64,000 bases of DNA from Chitinophaga pinensis (GCA_902167325.1 LR632930.1:5952001-6016000), one strand, 5' to 3'; shown: positions 16,625 through 25,998, counted from the first letter of the stretch. Translations and numbers: made by a program. Notes: a model not told the origin generated them from the sequence alone.

Positions 16625-17230
16625 TTACTTGCTGTACAATTCCACGATCAGCTGCTCCTTGATGTTCTCAGGAACAGACTCTCTTTCGGGATAAGCGATG
16701 AAAGTACCTCTCAGTTCTTTCTCGTTGAAATCGATCCAGTTGAATTTGGGGTTTTTACCACGTACCTGGCTGGTAACTGCAGTATTACCGGAAGATTTAG
16801 CTTCGAGGCCAATGATATCACCGGGTTGCAGCTGGTAAGAAGGTACGTTAACCACAACACCATTAACTGTGATGTGTTTGTGGGAAACGAGCTGACGGGC
16901 AGCAGGGCGGGAAGGAGCGATACCCATGCGGAACACGGTGTTATCCAGACGTGCTTCCAGCAGTTTGATCAATACTTCACCGGTAACGCCTTTACGACGG
17001 TTAGCTTCTTCGAAGAGGTTACGGAACTGGCGCTCCAGTACACCGTAAGTGTATTTCGCCTTTTGTTTCTCTCTGAGCTGTTGAGCATACTCACCCAGTT
17101 GTTTACGCTTGCGCTGTGCGCCATGCTGACCGGGAGGGTTGCTGTTTTTGCCTAAATATTTGCCATTTCCTAAAATGGGCTCTCCAAAAATCCTGGAGAT
17201 CTTGGTCTTTGGTCCTGTGTACCTTGCCAT
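16625..17230 (-). CDS. rpsD: 30S ribosomal protein S4
   Basis: 201 residues. Begins MARYTGPKTKISRIFGEPIL, and the S4 RNA-binding domain is near residues 90-155 (RLDNTVFRMGIAPSRPAARQ). S4 is a primary 16S rRNA binder and, in some bacteria, the autogenous repressor of this operon. No cysteine-type zinc motif is seen at the N-terminus. Confidence 0.98.
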   Translation of the reverse strand: MARYTGPKTKISRIFGEPILGNGKYLGKNSNPPGQHGAQRKRKQLGEYAQQLREKQKAKYTYGVLERQFRNLFEEANRRKGVTGEVLIKLLEARLDNTVFRMGIAPSRPAARQLVSHKHITVNGVVVNVPSYQLQPGDIIGLEAKSSGNTAVTSQVRGKNPKFNWIDFNEKELRGTFIAYPERESVPENIKEQLIVELYSK

Positions 17231-17401
17231 GTTCTGTAGTGCAGATTTTTAGTTACGGTGCACGCTCATTTAAAAATCTTAAAATCCGATCGTGCACCCA
17301 CTGGTGAATAATAAATGTAATAAAATATCAATTACGAATACGAATTAACCGGTACAAAAGTTGAATTGTACCGGATAATTCGTATCGGAATATCTCGATG
17401 A

Positions 17402-17800
17402 CTATACCCTTCTCTTTTTCGGAGGACGGCAACCATTGTGCGGCAGTGGCGTAACGTCCTTGATCAGGGTTACCTCGATACCGCTGTTCGCGATAGCGCG
17501 GATAGCGCTTTCACGGCCGGCGCCGGGACCTTTCACAAACACGTCAGCTCTTTTCAGGCCTGCGTCGATGGCGGTTTTCGCGGCATCGGAAGCAGCCAGC
17601 TGAGCAGCATAAGGAGTGTTCTTTTTAGAACCCTTGAAGCCCATCTTACCAGCAGAAGACCAGGAAATAACCTGACCCTGTTTGTTGGTGATGCTTACGA
17701 TGATGTTGTTGAAACTCGCAGAGATGTGTACATCTCCGAAGTTGTCCACTTTTACTACCCTCTTTTTAGCGGCAGCTTTTGAATTCGTTGCTTTTGCCAT
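17402..17800 (-). CDS. rpsK: 30S ribosomal protein S11
   Basis: 132 residues with the conserved platform-binding core (DVHISASFNNIIVSITNKQG) and the C-terminus PHNGCRPPKKRRV. Follows rpsM in the alpha operon. Confidence 0.98.
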   Translation of the reverse strand: MAKATNSKAAAKKRVVKVDNFGDVHISASFNNIIVSITNKQGQVISWSSAGKMGFKGSKKNTPYAAQLAASDAAKTAIDAGLKRADVFVKGPGAGRESAIRAIANSGIEVTLIKDVTPLPHNGCRPPKKRRV

Positions 17801-17911
17801 AATTCGTTATAATTCCAACTATGAAGTTCCAAACCCGGATGTCTATAAAAACCCTTTATGCCGCCGCCTCCCGGATTTGGACGGAGGACAAGCAGACCAG
17901 GGATTCTATCA

Positions 17912-18292
17912 CTATTTCTTTGTCGCCTTCTTTTTACCAGCAACCGTCTTACGCTTACCTTTACGGGTACGGCTGTTAGTACGAGTACGCTGACCTCTAA
18001 CCGGCAGACCTTTCCTGTGACGGAGACCACGGTAGCAGGCGATATCCAGCAGACGCTTGATGTTCATTTGAACCTCAGAACGCAGTTGACCTTCAACTTT
18101 GAACTCCGCATTGATAATGTTACGAATCGCACCCTGCTCATCGTCATTCCAATCCTTTACTTTCTTGTTCAGATCAATTTCCGCTTTGTTAAGGATATAT
18201 ACGGAAGTAGAGTGACCGATTCCGAAGATGTAGGTCAGTCCAATTTCACCCCTCTTGTTTTTAGGAAGATCAATACCGGCTATACGTGCCAT
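17912..18292 (-). CDS. rpsM: 30S ribosomal protein S13
   Basis: 126 residues; starts MARIAGIDLPKNKRGEIGLT, with the helix-hairpin-helix near IFGIGHSTS and a Lys-rich C-terminal tail that reaches the P-site tRNA. It has the typical RGLRHRKGLPVRGQRTRTN segment. Confidence 0.98.
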   Translation of the reverse strand: MARIAGIDLPKNKRGEIGLTYIFGIGHSTSVYILNKAEIDLNKKVKDWNDDEQGAIRNIINAEFKVEGQLRSEVQMNIKRLLDIACYRGLRHRKGLPVRGQRTRTNSRTRKGKRKTVAGKKKATKK

Positions 18293-18338
18293 ATTAATTG
18301 TTTAATTTATTAGTCTTTATAATGAGTAACAGTTGCAA

Positions 18339-18455
18339 TTATCCCTGACGTTGCTTAAAACGAGGATTCTTTTTGTTGATCACCAGCAATTTACCCTTGC
18401 GGCGAACAATCTTGCAGTCTGCACTTCTTTTCTTGATGGAAGCTCTTACTTTCAT
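18339..18455 (-). CDS. rpmJ: 50S ribosomal protein L36, zinc-free form
   Basis: 38 residues from the ATG at 18455: starts MKVRASIKKRSADCKIVRRK and ends NPRFKQRQG. It fills the gap between rpsM and infA, its standard place. The canonical C+ form has three Cys and one His for zinc; only one Cys remains here, so this is the C- (zinc-independent) form. Confidence 0.95.
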   Translation of the reverse strand: MKVRASIKKRSADCKIVRRKGKLLVINKKNPRFKQRQG

Positions 18456-18490
18456 GAGTCAATAGTTATAAATCTACTAGTGTATTTTTC

Positions 18491-18709
18491 TTACTTATAC
18501 CTGAAAATTATACGACCCCTGCTCAAATCATAAGGGCTCATTTCAACCCCAACTTTATCTCCCGGCAGGATGCGAATATAGTGCATCCGCATTTTCCCAG
18601 AAATGGTAGCCAAAATCTCATGCCCGTTTTCCAGTTTTACCCGGAACATTGCATTAGATAAGGCTTCGAGAATAATACCATCCTGTTTAATCAGTGCCTG
18701 TTTCGCCAT
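18491..18709 (-). CDS. infA: translation initiation factor IF-1
   Basis: 72 residues, one OB-fold with NAMFRVKLENGHEILATISG and the C-terminal PYDLSRGRIIFRYK. Binds the 30S A site during initiation. It is the first gene of a transcript with its own -7 box 18 bases upstream, followed by rpmJ-rpsM-rpsK-rpsD-rpoA-rplQ. Confidence 0.97.
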   Translation of the reverse strand: MAKQALIKQDGIILEALSNAMFRVKLENGHEILATISGKMRMHYIRILPGDKVGVEMSPYDLSRGRIIFRYK

Positions 18710-18726
18710 AAAAATTTTTAGGAATG

Positions 18727-18734
18727 CAAAGATA
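18727..18734 (-). promoter_or_regulatory. -7 promoter element for infA
   Basis: TATCTTTG on the minus strand, an exact TAnnTTTG match, 18 bases upstream of infA in a 180-bp spacer after map. Confidence 0.55.
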
Positions 18735-18889
18735 CCATAAAAGTTTCTGAATCAGAAAAATTTAGGGCAATTTATATTAATAATTATCCGGTTTGTGGAT
18801 AAACTCCCCTCCCCAGCTGTGCATAATTCAACAACTATCTGCTAAACAGGGCATTATATGTTTCGTAAATATCGTACCCTTGGTGGCTT

Positions 18890-19696
18890 TTATTGTGCCA
18901 CCGCTCCGGCTAACATCGGATTTTGCTGCTCTGCTGCCTCAATGTCCGCGAAAGTAGACAGCACATCGGCCTTCCCTTTCTTAACAGAAACGGTATGTTC
19001 GTAGTGTACTGACACCTTCCGGTCGCGCGTAACAACTGTCCATCCATCCTCCAAATACTCAACTTCACGTGTACCCAGATTCACCATTGGTTCTATTGCA
19101 ATCACAAGACCATCTTTAAGCACCGCTCCGCTGCCTCTGCGGCCGTAATTAGGCACCTGCGGGTCCTCGTGAAGGTTACGCCCCAAACCATGCCCTACAA
19201 GCTCGCGAACGACCCCGTAGCCCCTTTCTTTCTCCAGGTAGTCCTGAATCGCATAGGCGATATCACCTACACGGTTACCCACAACCGCTTTTTCAATCCC
19301 CTTGTTCAGGGCCACCTTGGTTGCGGTCATTAGTTTTTGAATATGTGCAGGTACCTCGCCAATGGCAAAAGTATAAGCGCTGTCTCCATGGAAACCGTTC
19401 TTGAATACGCCAACATCCACAGAAACGAGGTCCCCTTCCCGGATCACGTAAGTATTGGGAATACCATGTACCACCGCTTCATTTACGGAAATACAGCAGG
19501 TGTTGGGGAAACCCTTATAATTCTTGAAGGAAGGCACCGCGCCATGATCGCGGATGAATTTTTCCGCAATGGCATCGATATCCAGTGTGCTCATGCCGGG
19601 CTTCAGCTGCCGGGCCACTTCCGCGAGAGTAGCGCTGACCAGTTGGGCACTTTCGCGCATCAGCTCAATTTCTTCGGCTGTCTTATAATGAATCAT
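18890..19696 (-). CDS. map: type I methionine aminopeptidase
   Basis: 268 residues. Removes the N-terminal methionine from nascent proteins. The two-metal site is complete: Asp in SVDVGVFKNGFHGD (two Asp), His in GHGLGRNLHEDP, Glu in AIEPMVNLG and Glu in VHYEHTVSV. The ATG at 19696 matches the usual start (MIHYKTAEEIELMR); the frame is open six codons further up. A hairpin separates it from secY upstream. A C-terminal tail of about 20 residues is Ala/Gln-rich. Confidence 0.95.
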   Translation of the reverse strand: MIHYKTAEEIELMRESAQLVSATLAEVARQLKPGMSTLDIDAIAEKFIRDHGAVPSFKNYKGFPNTCCISVNEAVVHGIPNTYVIREGDLVSVDVGVFKNGFHGDSAYTFAIGEVPAHIQKLMTATKVALNKGIEKAVVGNRVGDIAYAIQDYLEKERGYGVVRELVGHGLGRNLHEDPQVPNYGRRGSGAVLKDGLVIAIEPMVNLGTREVEYLEDGWTVVTRDRKVSVHYEHTVSVKKGKADVLSTFADIEAAEQQNPMLAGAVAQ

Positions 19697-19747
19697 AACA
19701 TGCAAAATTAACAAAAAATTGCCGATAAGGCCTTGCCGTAAACTAAA

Positions 19748-19779
19748 CAGCCATCCTGCCGCTTGGTTCAGGATGGCTG
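19748..19779 (-). terminator. hairpin between secY and map
   Basis: An 11-bp perfect stem (cagccatcctg / caggatggctg) with a 10-base loop, followed on the minus strand by TTTAGTTT. Probably an attenuating terminator at the end of the spc operon. Confidence 0.6.
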
Positions 19780-19800
19780 CTAAATATGTGTTGCCTGCGA

Positions 19801-21141
19801 TTAAGCGTTGGCAGGAGAAGTTCTGCCTTTGATGCGGCCGGAGCTCATGAGACCGTCGTAGTGACGCATGAGCAACTGGCTTTCGATCTGTTGCAGGGTA
19901 TCGAGGATTACACCAACCATGATCAGCAGTGATGTACCGCCGAAGAAGGTGGAGAAGCCTGTGTTAACACCCAATGCCGCAGCGATACCGGGCATGATGC
20001 CCACAACCGCAAGGAATACAGAGCCCGGGAGAGTGATCCGGTCCATCACGGCGCCGATATAATCAGCGGTAGACTTACCGGGCTTCACACCGGGGATGAA
20101 CCCGTTATTGCGTTTCATTTCATCCGCCATCTGGCTGGGATTGAAAATGAGTGCGGTGTAGAAGAACGTGAACACGACAACGAGCACCGCATAGATCACA
20201 TTATACCAGGGGTTGGTGTGATCGCTGAAGATGCGGATGAAGCCGGAAGCGTTCTCGCTTTGGGTAGCAAAACCAATCGCCGTGGCCGGGATAAACATGA
20301 TGGCCTGAGCGAAGATGATGGGCATAACACCTGCAGCATTCACTTTGAGGGGAATGAACTGGCGAACGCCACCATATTGTTTATTACCTACAATTCTTTT
20401 GGCGTAGTTCACGGGGATCTTGCGGGTTCCCTGCACCAGGAGGATAAGTCCGATGGTGATGAGGATGAACATAGCAAGTTCCACGAGGAAGATCAACAGA
20501 CCGCCGCCACCGCCGGTGCGCAGTGCGAATTCCTGCAGAAGGGATTCGGGGAGGCGGGCGAGGATGCCGGTCATGATGATGATAGAGGTACCGTTACCAA
20601 TGCCCTTATCCGTGATTTTTTCACCCAGCCACATAACGAACAGTGTACCGGCAGTCAGCACCACGGTGGTAGACAGCCAGAACATGAAGCCGCCGTAAGC
20701 GGGGATGAGGGCGCCGCCGGATTGCGTTCTCAGGTACGCAACATATGCGCTGGCCTGGAATGCAGTCACGATAACCGTGAGCAGACGGGTGTATTGGTTG
20801 ATCTTCTTCCGGCCACTGTCTCCTTCTTTTTGTAATTTCTGGAAATAGGGAACCGCGATCGTGAGGAGCTGAATGGCGATAGACGCCGAGATATAGGGCA
20901 TGATGCCGAGGGCAAAAATGGATGCACGCGAGAAAGACCCGCCGGCAAACATGTTGAACAGCCCAAGGATACCTTGCTGGGAAGACTCGGAGAATTTAGC
21001 CAGCTCGTTGGGATCGAGACCGGGAAGGGTGATATAGGAACCAACACGGTATACCAGTACCAGGAGCAGCGTAGTGAGAATGCGGTTACGCAGGTCCTCA
21101 ATACTCCAGATGTTCTTTATGGTTTCGATAAATTTCTTCAC
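19801..21141 (-). CDS. secY: preprotein translocase subunit SecY
   Basis: 446 residues with ten hydrophobic segments, the inner-membrane protein channel. Recognisable parts are FNMFAGGSFSRASIFALGIMP early, the loop segment NGFIPGVKPGKSTADYI in the C-terminal half, and MVGVILDTLQQIESQLL at the end. Last spc-operon gene, 78 bases downstream of rplO. Confidence 0.97.
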   Translation of the reverse strand: MKKFIETIKNIWSIEDLRNRILTTLLLVLVYRVGSYITLPGLDPNELAKFSESSQQGILGLFNMFAGGSFSRASIFALGIMPYISASIAIQLLTIAVPYFQKLQKEGDSGRKKINQYTRLLTVIVTAFQASAYVAYLRTQSGGALIPAYGGFMFWLSTTVVLTAGTLFVMWLGEKITDKGIGNGTSIIIMTGILARLPESLLQEFALRTGGGGGLLIFLVELAMFILITIGLILLVQGTRKIPVNYAKRIVGNKQYGGVRQFIPLKVNAAGVMPIIFAQAIMFIPATAIGFATQSENASGFIRIFSDHTNPWYNVIYAVLVVVFTFFYTALIFNPSQMADEMKRNNGFIPGVKPGKSTADYIGAVMDRITLPGSVFLAVVGIMPGIAAALGVNTGFSTFFGGTSLLIMVGVILDTLQQIESQLLMRHYDGLMSSGRIKGRTSPANA

Positions 21142-21219
21142 AGGAAGATAAGAGTTTATAACGCGTGTAAAATTCGAAAAGACGCACTACTCCGTAGGCG
21201 CCTTCTCTATCGTAATTTC

Positions 21220-21666
21220 TTAAACCAGTTCCACAGAACCCCCAGCTGCTTCGATCGCTGCCTTGGCTTTCTCGCTGATTGCGTTAACTTTCAGCGTTAC
21301 TTTGCTCGTCAGTTCACCGTGGCCCAGAACTTTCACCTGGTCGGTTTTGCTGATGAGGCCATTCATGTACAGGTTCTCGAGGCTGAATTCCTGAATGCCG
21401 TATTTCTCAATAATGGTATCCAGCTGGCCGAGGTTGAACACTTTATATTCAACACGGCTGATCGGATGGAAACCGCGCTTGGGCAGACGACGTTGGATAG
21501 GCATCTGGCCACCTTCGTGACCACGTTTGCTGGAATAGCCGGTGTTGGATTGTGCACCTTTGTTACCTTTCGTAGAAGTGCCACCTTTACCGGACGCTTC
21601 GCCACGGCCAAGGCGTTTTTCTTTATGGACTGCGCCTTTTGCAGGACGGATTTGATGTAAGCTCAT
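21220..21666 (-). CDS. rplO: 50S ribosomal protein L15
   Basis: 148 residues; Gly/Lys-rich N-terminal extension (RPAKGAVHKEKRLGRGEASG) that threads into 23S rRNA, and the globular C-terminus ending AAIEAAGGSVELV. Confidence 0.97.
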   Translation of the reverse strand: MSLHQIRPAKGAVHKEKRLGRGEASGKGGTSTKGNKGAQSNTGYSSKRGHEGGQMPIQRRLPKRGFHPISRVEYKVFNLGQLDTIIEKYGIQEFSLENLYMNGLISKTDQVKVLGHGELTSKVTLKVNAISEKAKAAIEAAGGSVELV

Positions 21667-21763
21667 TGCTGTAATTGTTTTACTTGCGCGGAAATCAACC
21701 GCTCGCTTTTACAATAATAATTCAAAAAAGTAGAAACCCCAATGTAAAAATAAAAATTTTACA

Positions 21764-21949
21764 TTATGCGTTCACTTGCTCCACTTTTACCAGGTGGTGC
21801 ACGGCGCGAACCATGCCCAGAATCTGGGGAGTGGCTTCAACCTCAACGGTATTGTTCATTTTTTTCAGTCCGAGTGCCTTCAGGGTCAGTTTCTGACGTT
21901 CAGGACGATCGATACCGCTTTTTACCTGGGTGATCTTGATCTTTGCCAT
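21764..21949 (-). CDS. rpmD: 50S ribosomal protein L30
   Basis: 61 residues from the ATG at 21949 (MAKIKITQVKSGIDRPERQK), the family's usual length. The open frame extends 16 codons upstream, but that part does not match the family. Confidence 0.95.
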   Translation of the reverse strand: MAKIKITQVKSGIDRPERQKLTLKALGLKKMNNTVEVEATPQILGMVRAVHHLVKVEQVNA

Positions 21950-22030
21950 TTTACTTTGATATATTTCCTTTAGAGAATTCCGGATTCCGGCGGGCATGCC
22001 CTCCGGTACCGGGATTATATCCGCCCGGGA

Positions 22031-22549
22031 TTATCCGTTGAAAACTTTCTTCATGGACACGTTACGGGTTCTTGCTACCTGAATGGGTTCACGCAGCATG
22101 CCCAGTGCCTTGAAGGTGGCTTTCACCACGTTGTGGGGGTTAGCGGAGCCGAGGGACTTCGCCAGTACGTCGGTGATACCGGCGCTTTCCAGAACGGCGC
22201 GCATGGAACCTCCGGCGATTACGCCTGTACCATGAGCAGCAGGTTTGATAAGCACTTTAGCAGCACCTTCTTTTGCCAGCTGGTCGTGGGGAATTGTACC
22301 GTGGTGAATGGGGATCTTGATCAGGTTCTTCTTTGCATCGTCGATACCTTTAGTGATCGCTTCCTGCACTTCCTTGGCTTTACCAAGACCGTGACCTACC
22401 ACGCCATTTTCGTTACCCACTACCACCAGTGCGGAAAAGCTGAAAGTACGACCACCTTTGGTAGTCTTAGTAACCCTGTTGATAGTTACTACCTTCTCTT
22501 TCAGTTCCAGATCGCCGGCTTTTACTTTATTGAATAAATTCTTTGCCAT
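22031..22549 (-). CDS. rpsE: 30S ribosomal protein S5
   Basis: 172 residues; double-stranded-RNA-binding-like N-terminal domain (FSALVVVGNENGVVGHGLGK) and C-terminal AHGTGVIAGGSMRAVLESAG. Helps keep decoding accurate with S4. Confidence 0.97.
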   Translation of the reverse strand: MAKNLFNKVKAGDLELKEKVVTINRVTKTTKGGRTFSFSALVVVGNENGVVGHGLGKAKEVQEAITKGIDDAKKNLIKIPIHHGTIPHDQLAKEGAAKVLIKPAAHGTGVIAGGSMRAVLESAGITDVLAKSLGSANPHNVVKATFKALGMLREPIQVARTRNVSMKKVFNG

Positions 22550-22582
22550 TATTATTTAATAAGAATTACGATATCAGTTTTA

Positions 22583-22936
22583 TTAGAATTGCAGACCGCC
22601 TTCGCGCGCGCCATCAGCAGTTGCCTTAACGCGGCCATGGTAGAGATAACCGGAACGGTCAAACACACACTGGGTCAGACCCAGCGCAGTTGCCTTAGCC
22701 GCCAGGGCTGCGCCCACCTGCTTGGCTTTCTCGGTTTTATTACCGGTCACACCTGCCAGCGCTTTATCGCGGGAAGATGCAGATGCCAGGGTAGTACCGG
22801 TGGTATCGTCAATCAGCTGGAGATAAATCTCCGAGTTGCTGCGAAATACGGACAGTCTGGGCTTCTGTGCAGTTCCGCTGATCTTCTTACGGATGCGGTA
22901 GCGGATATTCTGTCTTCTGTTTGCTTTTGTAATCAT
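22583..22936 (-). CDS. rplR: 50S ribosomal protein L18
   Basis: 117 residues from the ATG at 22936 (MITKANRRQNIRYRIRKKIS), a 5S rRNA binder. The open frame continues 24 codons upstream without family similarity, so the shorter start is chosen. Ends DRSGYLYHGRVKATADGARE, typical of L18. Confidence 0.96.
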   Translation of the reverse strand: MITKANRRQNIRYRIRKKISGTAQKPRLSVFRSNSEIYLQLIDDTTGTTLASASSRDKALAGVTGNKTEKAKQVGAALAAKATALGLTQCVFDRSGYLYHGRVKATADGAREGGLQF

Positions 22937-23085
22937 TACTTTAAGTATTTGATCTCCCGATGCTGCCGGGACTTTATTTGTAAAGTAAACATCGGAACAG
23001 GATTCCAATGTTTACTTCTCAGTTTTGAAAATGACCAGGTTCCCTCCTGCTACCGGCTTACGCCGCACATTGCAGGAACCGGAGA

Positions 23086-23640
23086 TTATTTACCGGCGGA
23101 TTTACCAGCTTTCTTACGTACAACTTCATTGCTGTAACGAACACCTTTACCTTTGTACGGCTCGGGTTTGCGGAGGCTGCGGATCTTAGCGGCAACCTGG
23201 CCCAGGAGCTGGTTGTCGATACCTTCCAGCTGAATCAGCGGGTTCTTACCTTTTTCAGTTACAGTGTTCACCTTCAGTTCCTTAGGAATTTCGAAGATGA
23301 TGTTGTGAGAATAGCCCAAAGCTAAGTCGATCAGCTGACCGTTATGTGCAGCCTTGTAACCCACACCTACCAGTTCCAGTTGTTTCTTGAAACCTTCAGT
23401 TACGCCTGTCACCATGTTGGCGATCAGGGCGCGGTACAGACCATGCAGTGCGCGGTGACGGATCTGGTCGGTAGGACGGGTAACGATCAGTTCTCCTTCT
23501 TTCACTTCCACCTTAATATCGCGGTCGATTGCTTTTTTAAGTTCGCCTTTAGGACCTTTTACGGTAATCTCGTTGGTAGGGCTAACGGTAACCGTTACAC
23601 CACTTGCCAGTTTAATCGGGCTTCTGCCTATACGTGACAT
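23086..23640 (-). CDS. rplF: 50S ribosomal protein L6
   Basis: 184 residues, two similar alpha/beta domains. Starts MSRIGRSPIKLASGVTV and ends with the conserved PEPYKGKGVRYSNEVVRKKA. Confidence 0.97.
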   Translation of the reverse strand: MSRIGRSPIKLASGVTVTVSPTNEITVKGPKGELKKAIDRDIKVEVKEGELIVTRPTDQIRHRALHGLYRALIANMVTGVTEGFKKQLELVGVGYKAAHNGQLIDLALGYSHNIIFEIPKELKVNTVTEKGKNPLIQLEGIDNQLLGQVAAKIRSLRKPEPYKGKGVRYSNEVVRKKAGKSAGK

Positions 23641-23753
23641 GATTTGTCAGTTTATGTTGTTGTGAGCGGCAGATCCGGGTTCAGCCCGTATAGTAGGCTT
23701 AATAATCAGATATGCCGTAATCCCGCCCTGGTAAGGGCGGGATTAGAATATGT

Positions 23754-24152
23754 TTAGTATACGTAGCAAACTACTTCGCCACCTACGTTTTGTGCTTTTG
23801 CATCCTTATCGGTCATTACTCCTTTGGAAGTGGAGATGATTGCGATGCCAAGACCATTCTTGATACGTTTGAAGTCTTCAGGTTTGGAATATTGGCGCAG
23901 ACCGGGACGGGAGATCCTTTGCAGGTCCTGAATAGCAGGAACCTTGGTTGTGGGATCATATTTCAGAGCGATCTTGATGAGGCCCTGCTTGTTGTCTTCC
24001 TCGAACTTGTACTTCAGGATGTAACCTTTGTCGTACAGGATCTCGGTAATGCGTTTCTTCAGTTTGGAAGCTGGAATTTCAACGATCCGGTGGTTTGCCA
24101 TCTGGGCATTACGGATGCGAGTCAGAAAATCTGCTATTGGATCAGTAACCAT
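23754..24152 (-). CDS. rpsH: 30S ribosomal protein S8
   Basis: 132 residues; starts MVTDPIADFLTRIRNAQMAN and ends with the rRNA-contact segment GLGIAIISTSKGVMTDKDAK. In E. coli S8 is the autogenous repressor of the spc operon; no matching leader was identified here. Confidence 0.97.
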   Translation of the reverse strand: MVTDPIADFLTRIRNAQMANHRIVEIPASKLKKRITEILYDKGYILKYKFEEDNKQGLIKIALKYDPTTKVPAIQDLQRISRPGLRQYSKPEDFKRIKNGLGIAIISTSKGVMTDKDAKAQNVGGEVVCYVY

Positions 24153-24238
24153 TGTTAAATAGTTGTAAATGTGTACAATGCGATATCCAATCGATATAGA
24201 TAGGAATCAAAAACTTCGGGAGGCTTTCCAGGTATAAA

Positions 24239-24508
24239 TTACCAGGAAGCTTTTCTTACGCCAGGGATTTTACCTGCCAGTGCCATGTCGCGGAACATGT
24301 TACGGCAAAGGCCGAATTGACGCATGTAACCTTTAGGGCGACCGGTCAGCTGGCAACGGTTGTGCAGGCGAACGGGAGAAGCGTTTCTGGGCAGTTTGTC
24401 GAGTGCTGCATAATCGCCTTCAGCTTTCAGCTGTTCGCGTTTTTCAGCAAAGCGGGCCACCAGGGCTTCTCTCTTTCTTTGTCTGGCTTTTACGGATTCT
24501 TTTGCCAT
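24239..24508 (-). CDS. rpsN: 30S ribosomal protein S14, zinc-free form
   Basis: 89 residues, the long C- form without the CxxC...CxxC zinc ribbon of the short form. Ends MFRDMALAGKIPGVRKASW. Its stop is close to the next upstream gene rplE (start spacing 6 bases). Confidence 0.97.
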   Translation of the reverse strand: MAKESVKARQRKREALVARFAEKREQLKAEGDYAALDKLPRNASPVRLHNRCQLTGRPKGYMRQFGLCRNMFRDMALAGKIPGVRKASW

Positions 24509-24514
24509 GTGTTA

Positions 24515-25090
24515 TTATTGATTATCTTTTTTGATGTTCTTAAACGGCATACCCAGTTCTTTCAGGAGCTCGTAAGCTTCTTCGTTAGTTTGGGCAGTGG
24601 TTACGAAAGTGATATCCATACCGGTGATTCTGGTCACCTTATCGATGTCGATCTCAGGGAAGATGATCTGTTCGGTCACACCCAGGGTATAGTTACCACG
24701 GCCGTCAAAAGCTTTCTCGTTGATACCCTTGAAGTCGCGTACGCGGGGCAGGGATACAGCGATCAGACGATCGAGGAATTCGTACATAGTGATACCACGC
24801 AGGGTCACACGCGCACCAATAGGCATGTGCTTACGCAGTTTAAAGTTAGAGATGTCCTTTTTGGACAGTGTAGCGATGGCTTTCTGACCAGCGATGCGGG
24901 TCATCTCGTCTACCGCGATGTCTACCAGTTTCTTATCACCTACAGCACCGTTGATCCCCTGGTTCAGGCAGATCTTAGTCAGGCGGGGAACCTGCATCAC
25001 GCTCTTATAATTGAATTTCTTGTGCAGGGTTGCTACCACTTCGTTGCGGTATTTGGTTTGCAGCCTGGGCTTATATGATGTGTTTGCCAT
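24515..25090 (-). CDS. rplE: 50S ribosomal protein L5
   Basis: 191 residues; binds 5S rRNA and the P-site tRNA. Contains VPRLTKICLNQGINGAVGDK and PIGARVTLRG. The start codon overlaps the rplX stop by one base (TAATG), which suggests translational coupling. Confidence 0.97.
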   Translation of the reverse strand: MANTSYKPRLQTKYRNEVVATLHKKFNYKSVMQVPRLTKICLNQGINGAVGDKKLVDIAVDEMTRIAGQKAIATLSKKDISNFKLRKHMPIGARVTLRGITMYEFLDRLIAVSLPRVRDFKGINEKAFDGRGNYTLGVTEQIIFPEIDIDKVTRITGMDITFVTTAQTNEEAYELLKELGMPFKNIKKDNQ

Positions 25091-25434
25091 TATTTGATTA
25101 CCTCCCCTGATTTTTTAGCGATACGAACTACTTTACCATTTTCCCGCTGACGGCTAACACGGGTAGCCTTACCAGCTTTTGCATCCCACAACATAACGTT
25201 GGAGAGGGAGATGGGAGCCTCCTGCTTAACGATACCACCTTTGGTATTCTGAGCAGTCGGTTTCGTGTGCTTGGTGATGATGTTCACGCCCTCTACCAGC
25301 ACTTTCGGGTTGGTTGCGTCAACGATGACTTCCAACACCTTGCGCGCTTTGGTACGGTCCTTATCCTCACCGGATATTACCACAACCAGGTCGCCTTTCT
25401 TAATGTTGAACTTAGGCTTAAATCTAGTTTTCAT
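25090..25434 (-). CDS. rplX: 50S ribosomal protein L24
   Basis: 114 residues with a KOW motif (KKGDLVVVISGEDKDRTKAR). A large-subunit assembly initiator. It is preceded by a 195-bp spacer containing a candidate internal promoter. Confidence 0.97.
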   Translation of the reverse strand: MKTRFKPKFNIKKGDLVVVISGEDKDRTKARKVLEVIVDATNPKVLVEGVNIITKHTKPTAQNTKGGIVKQEAPISLSNVMLWDAKAGKATRVSRQRENGKVVRIAKKSGEVIK

Positions 25435-25511
25435 CTGTTTGTTTGTTTATACGCCAAGCAAAACTTGGGTCTCGCTTGATTAAAATATATGTCGTTTTAT
25501 GAAACGGGCTG

Positions 25512-25519
25512 CAAAGATA
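25512..25519 (-). promoter_or_regulatory. candidate internal -7 box upstream of rplX
   Basis: TATCTTTG on the minus strand matches TAnnTTTG within the unusually long rplN-rplX spacer (25435-25629), which otherwise holds no gene. No clear -33 TTTG. Confidence 0.4.
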
Positions 25520-25629
25520 TGCAAAGATTTCGGATACTGAATTTAGTTATTCACATAAAGCCTGTCACAATATATAACCAGCTTATGCCTAACAACTTAA
25601 TCCTGTATCCGAAATCCTATTTCGACTCC

Positions 25630-25998
25630 TTAAAGCACCTCAGGCGCCAGGGAGATGATCTTCATGTATCCTTTATCACGGAGCTCACGGGCCACCGGAC
25701 CGAAAATACGGGTACCGCGCGGTTCATCCGAGTTATTCAGCAATACTACGGCGTTGTCGTCGAAGCGGATATAAGAACCGTCACGGCGACGGAGCTTTTT
25801 CTTCGTTCTTACAATAACAGCTTTGGTTACGGTACCTTTCTTCATACCGCCACCGGGGATAGCGTCTTTCACGGTCACCACAATCTTATCGCCTACACCT
25901 GCATAGTCCTGGCCGGAGTTGCCGAGCACGCGGATGCAGAGCACTTCTTTCGCGCCACTGTTATCTGCTACGTTCAGCCTTGATTCTTGTTGTATCAT
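25630..25998 (-). CDS. rplN: 50S ribosomal protein L14
   Basis: 122 residues; starts MIQQESRLNVADNSGAKEVL and contains RRRDGSYIRFDDNAVVLLNN. Contacts 16S rRNA in an intersubunit bridge. Confidence 0.98.
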   Translation of the reverse strand: MIQQESRLNVADNSGAKEVLCIRVLGNSGQDYAGVGDKIVVTVKDAIPGGGMKKGTVTKAVIVRTKKKLRRRDGSYIRFDDNAVVLLNNSDEPRGTRIFGPVARELRDKGYMKIISLAPEVL

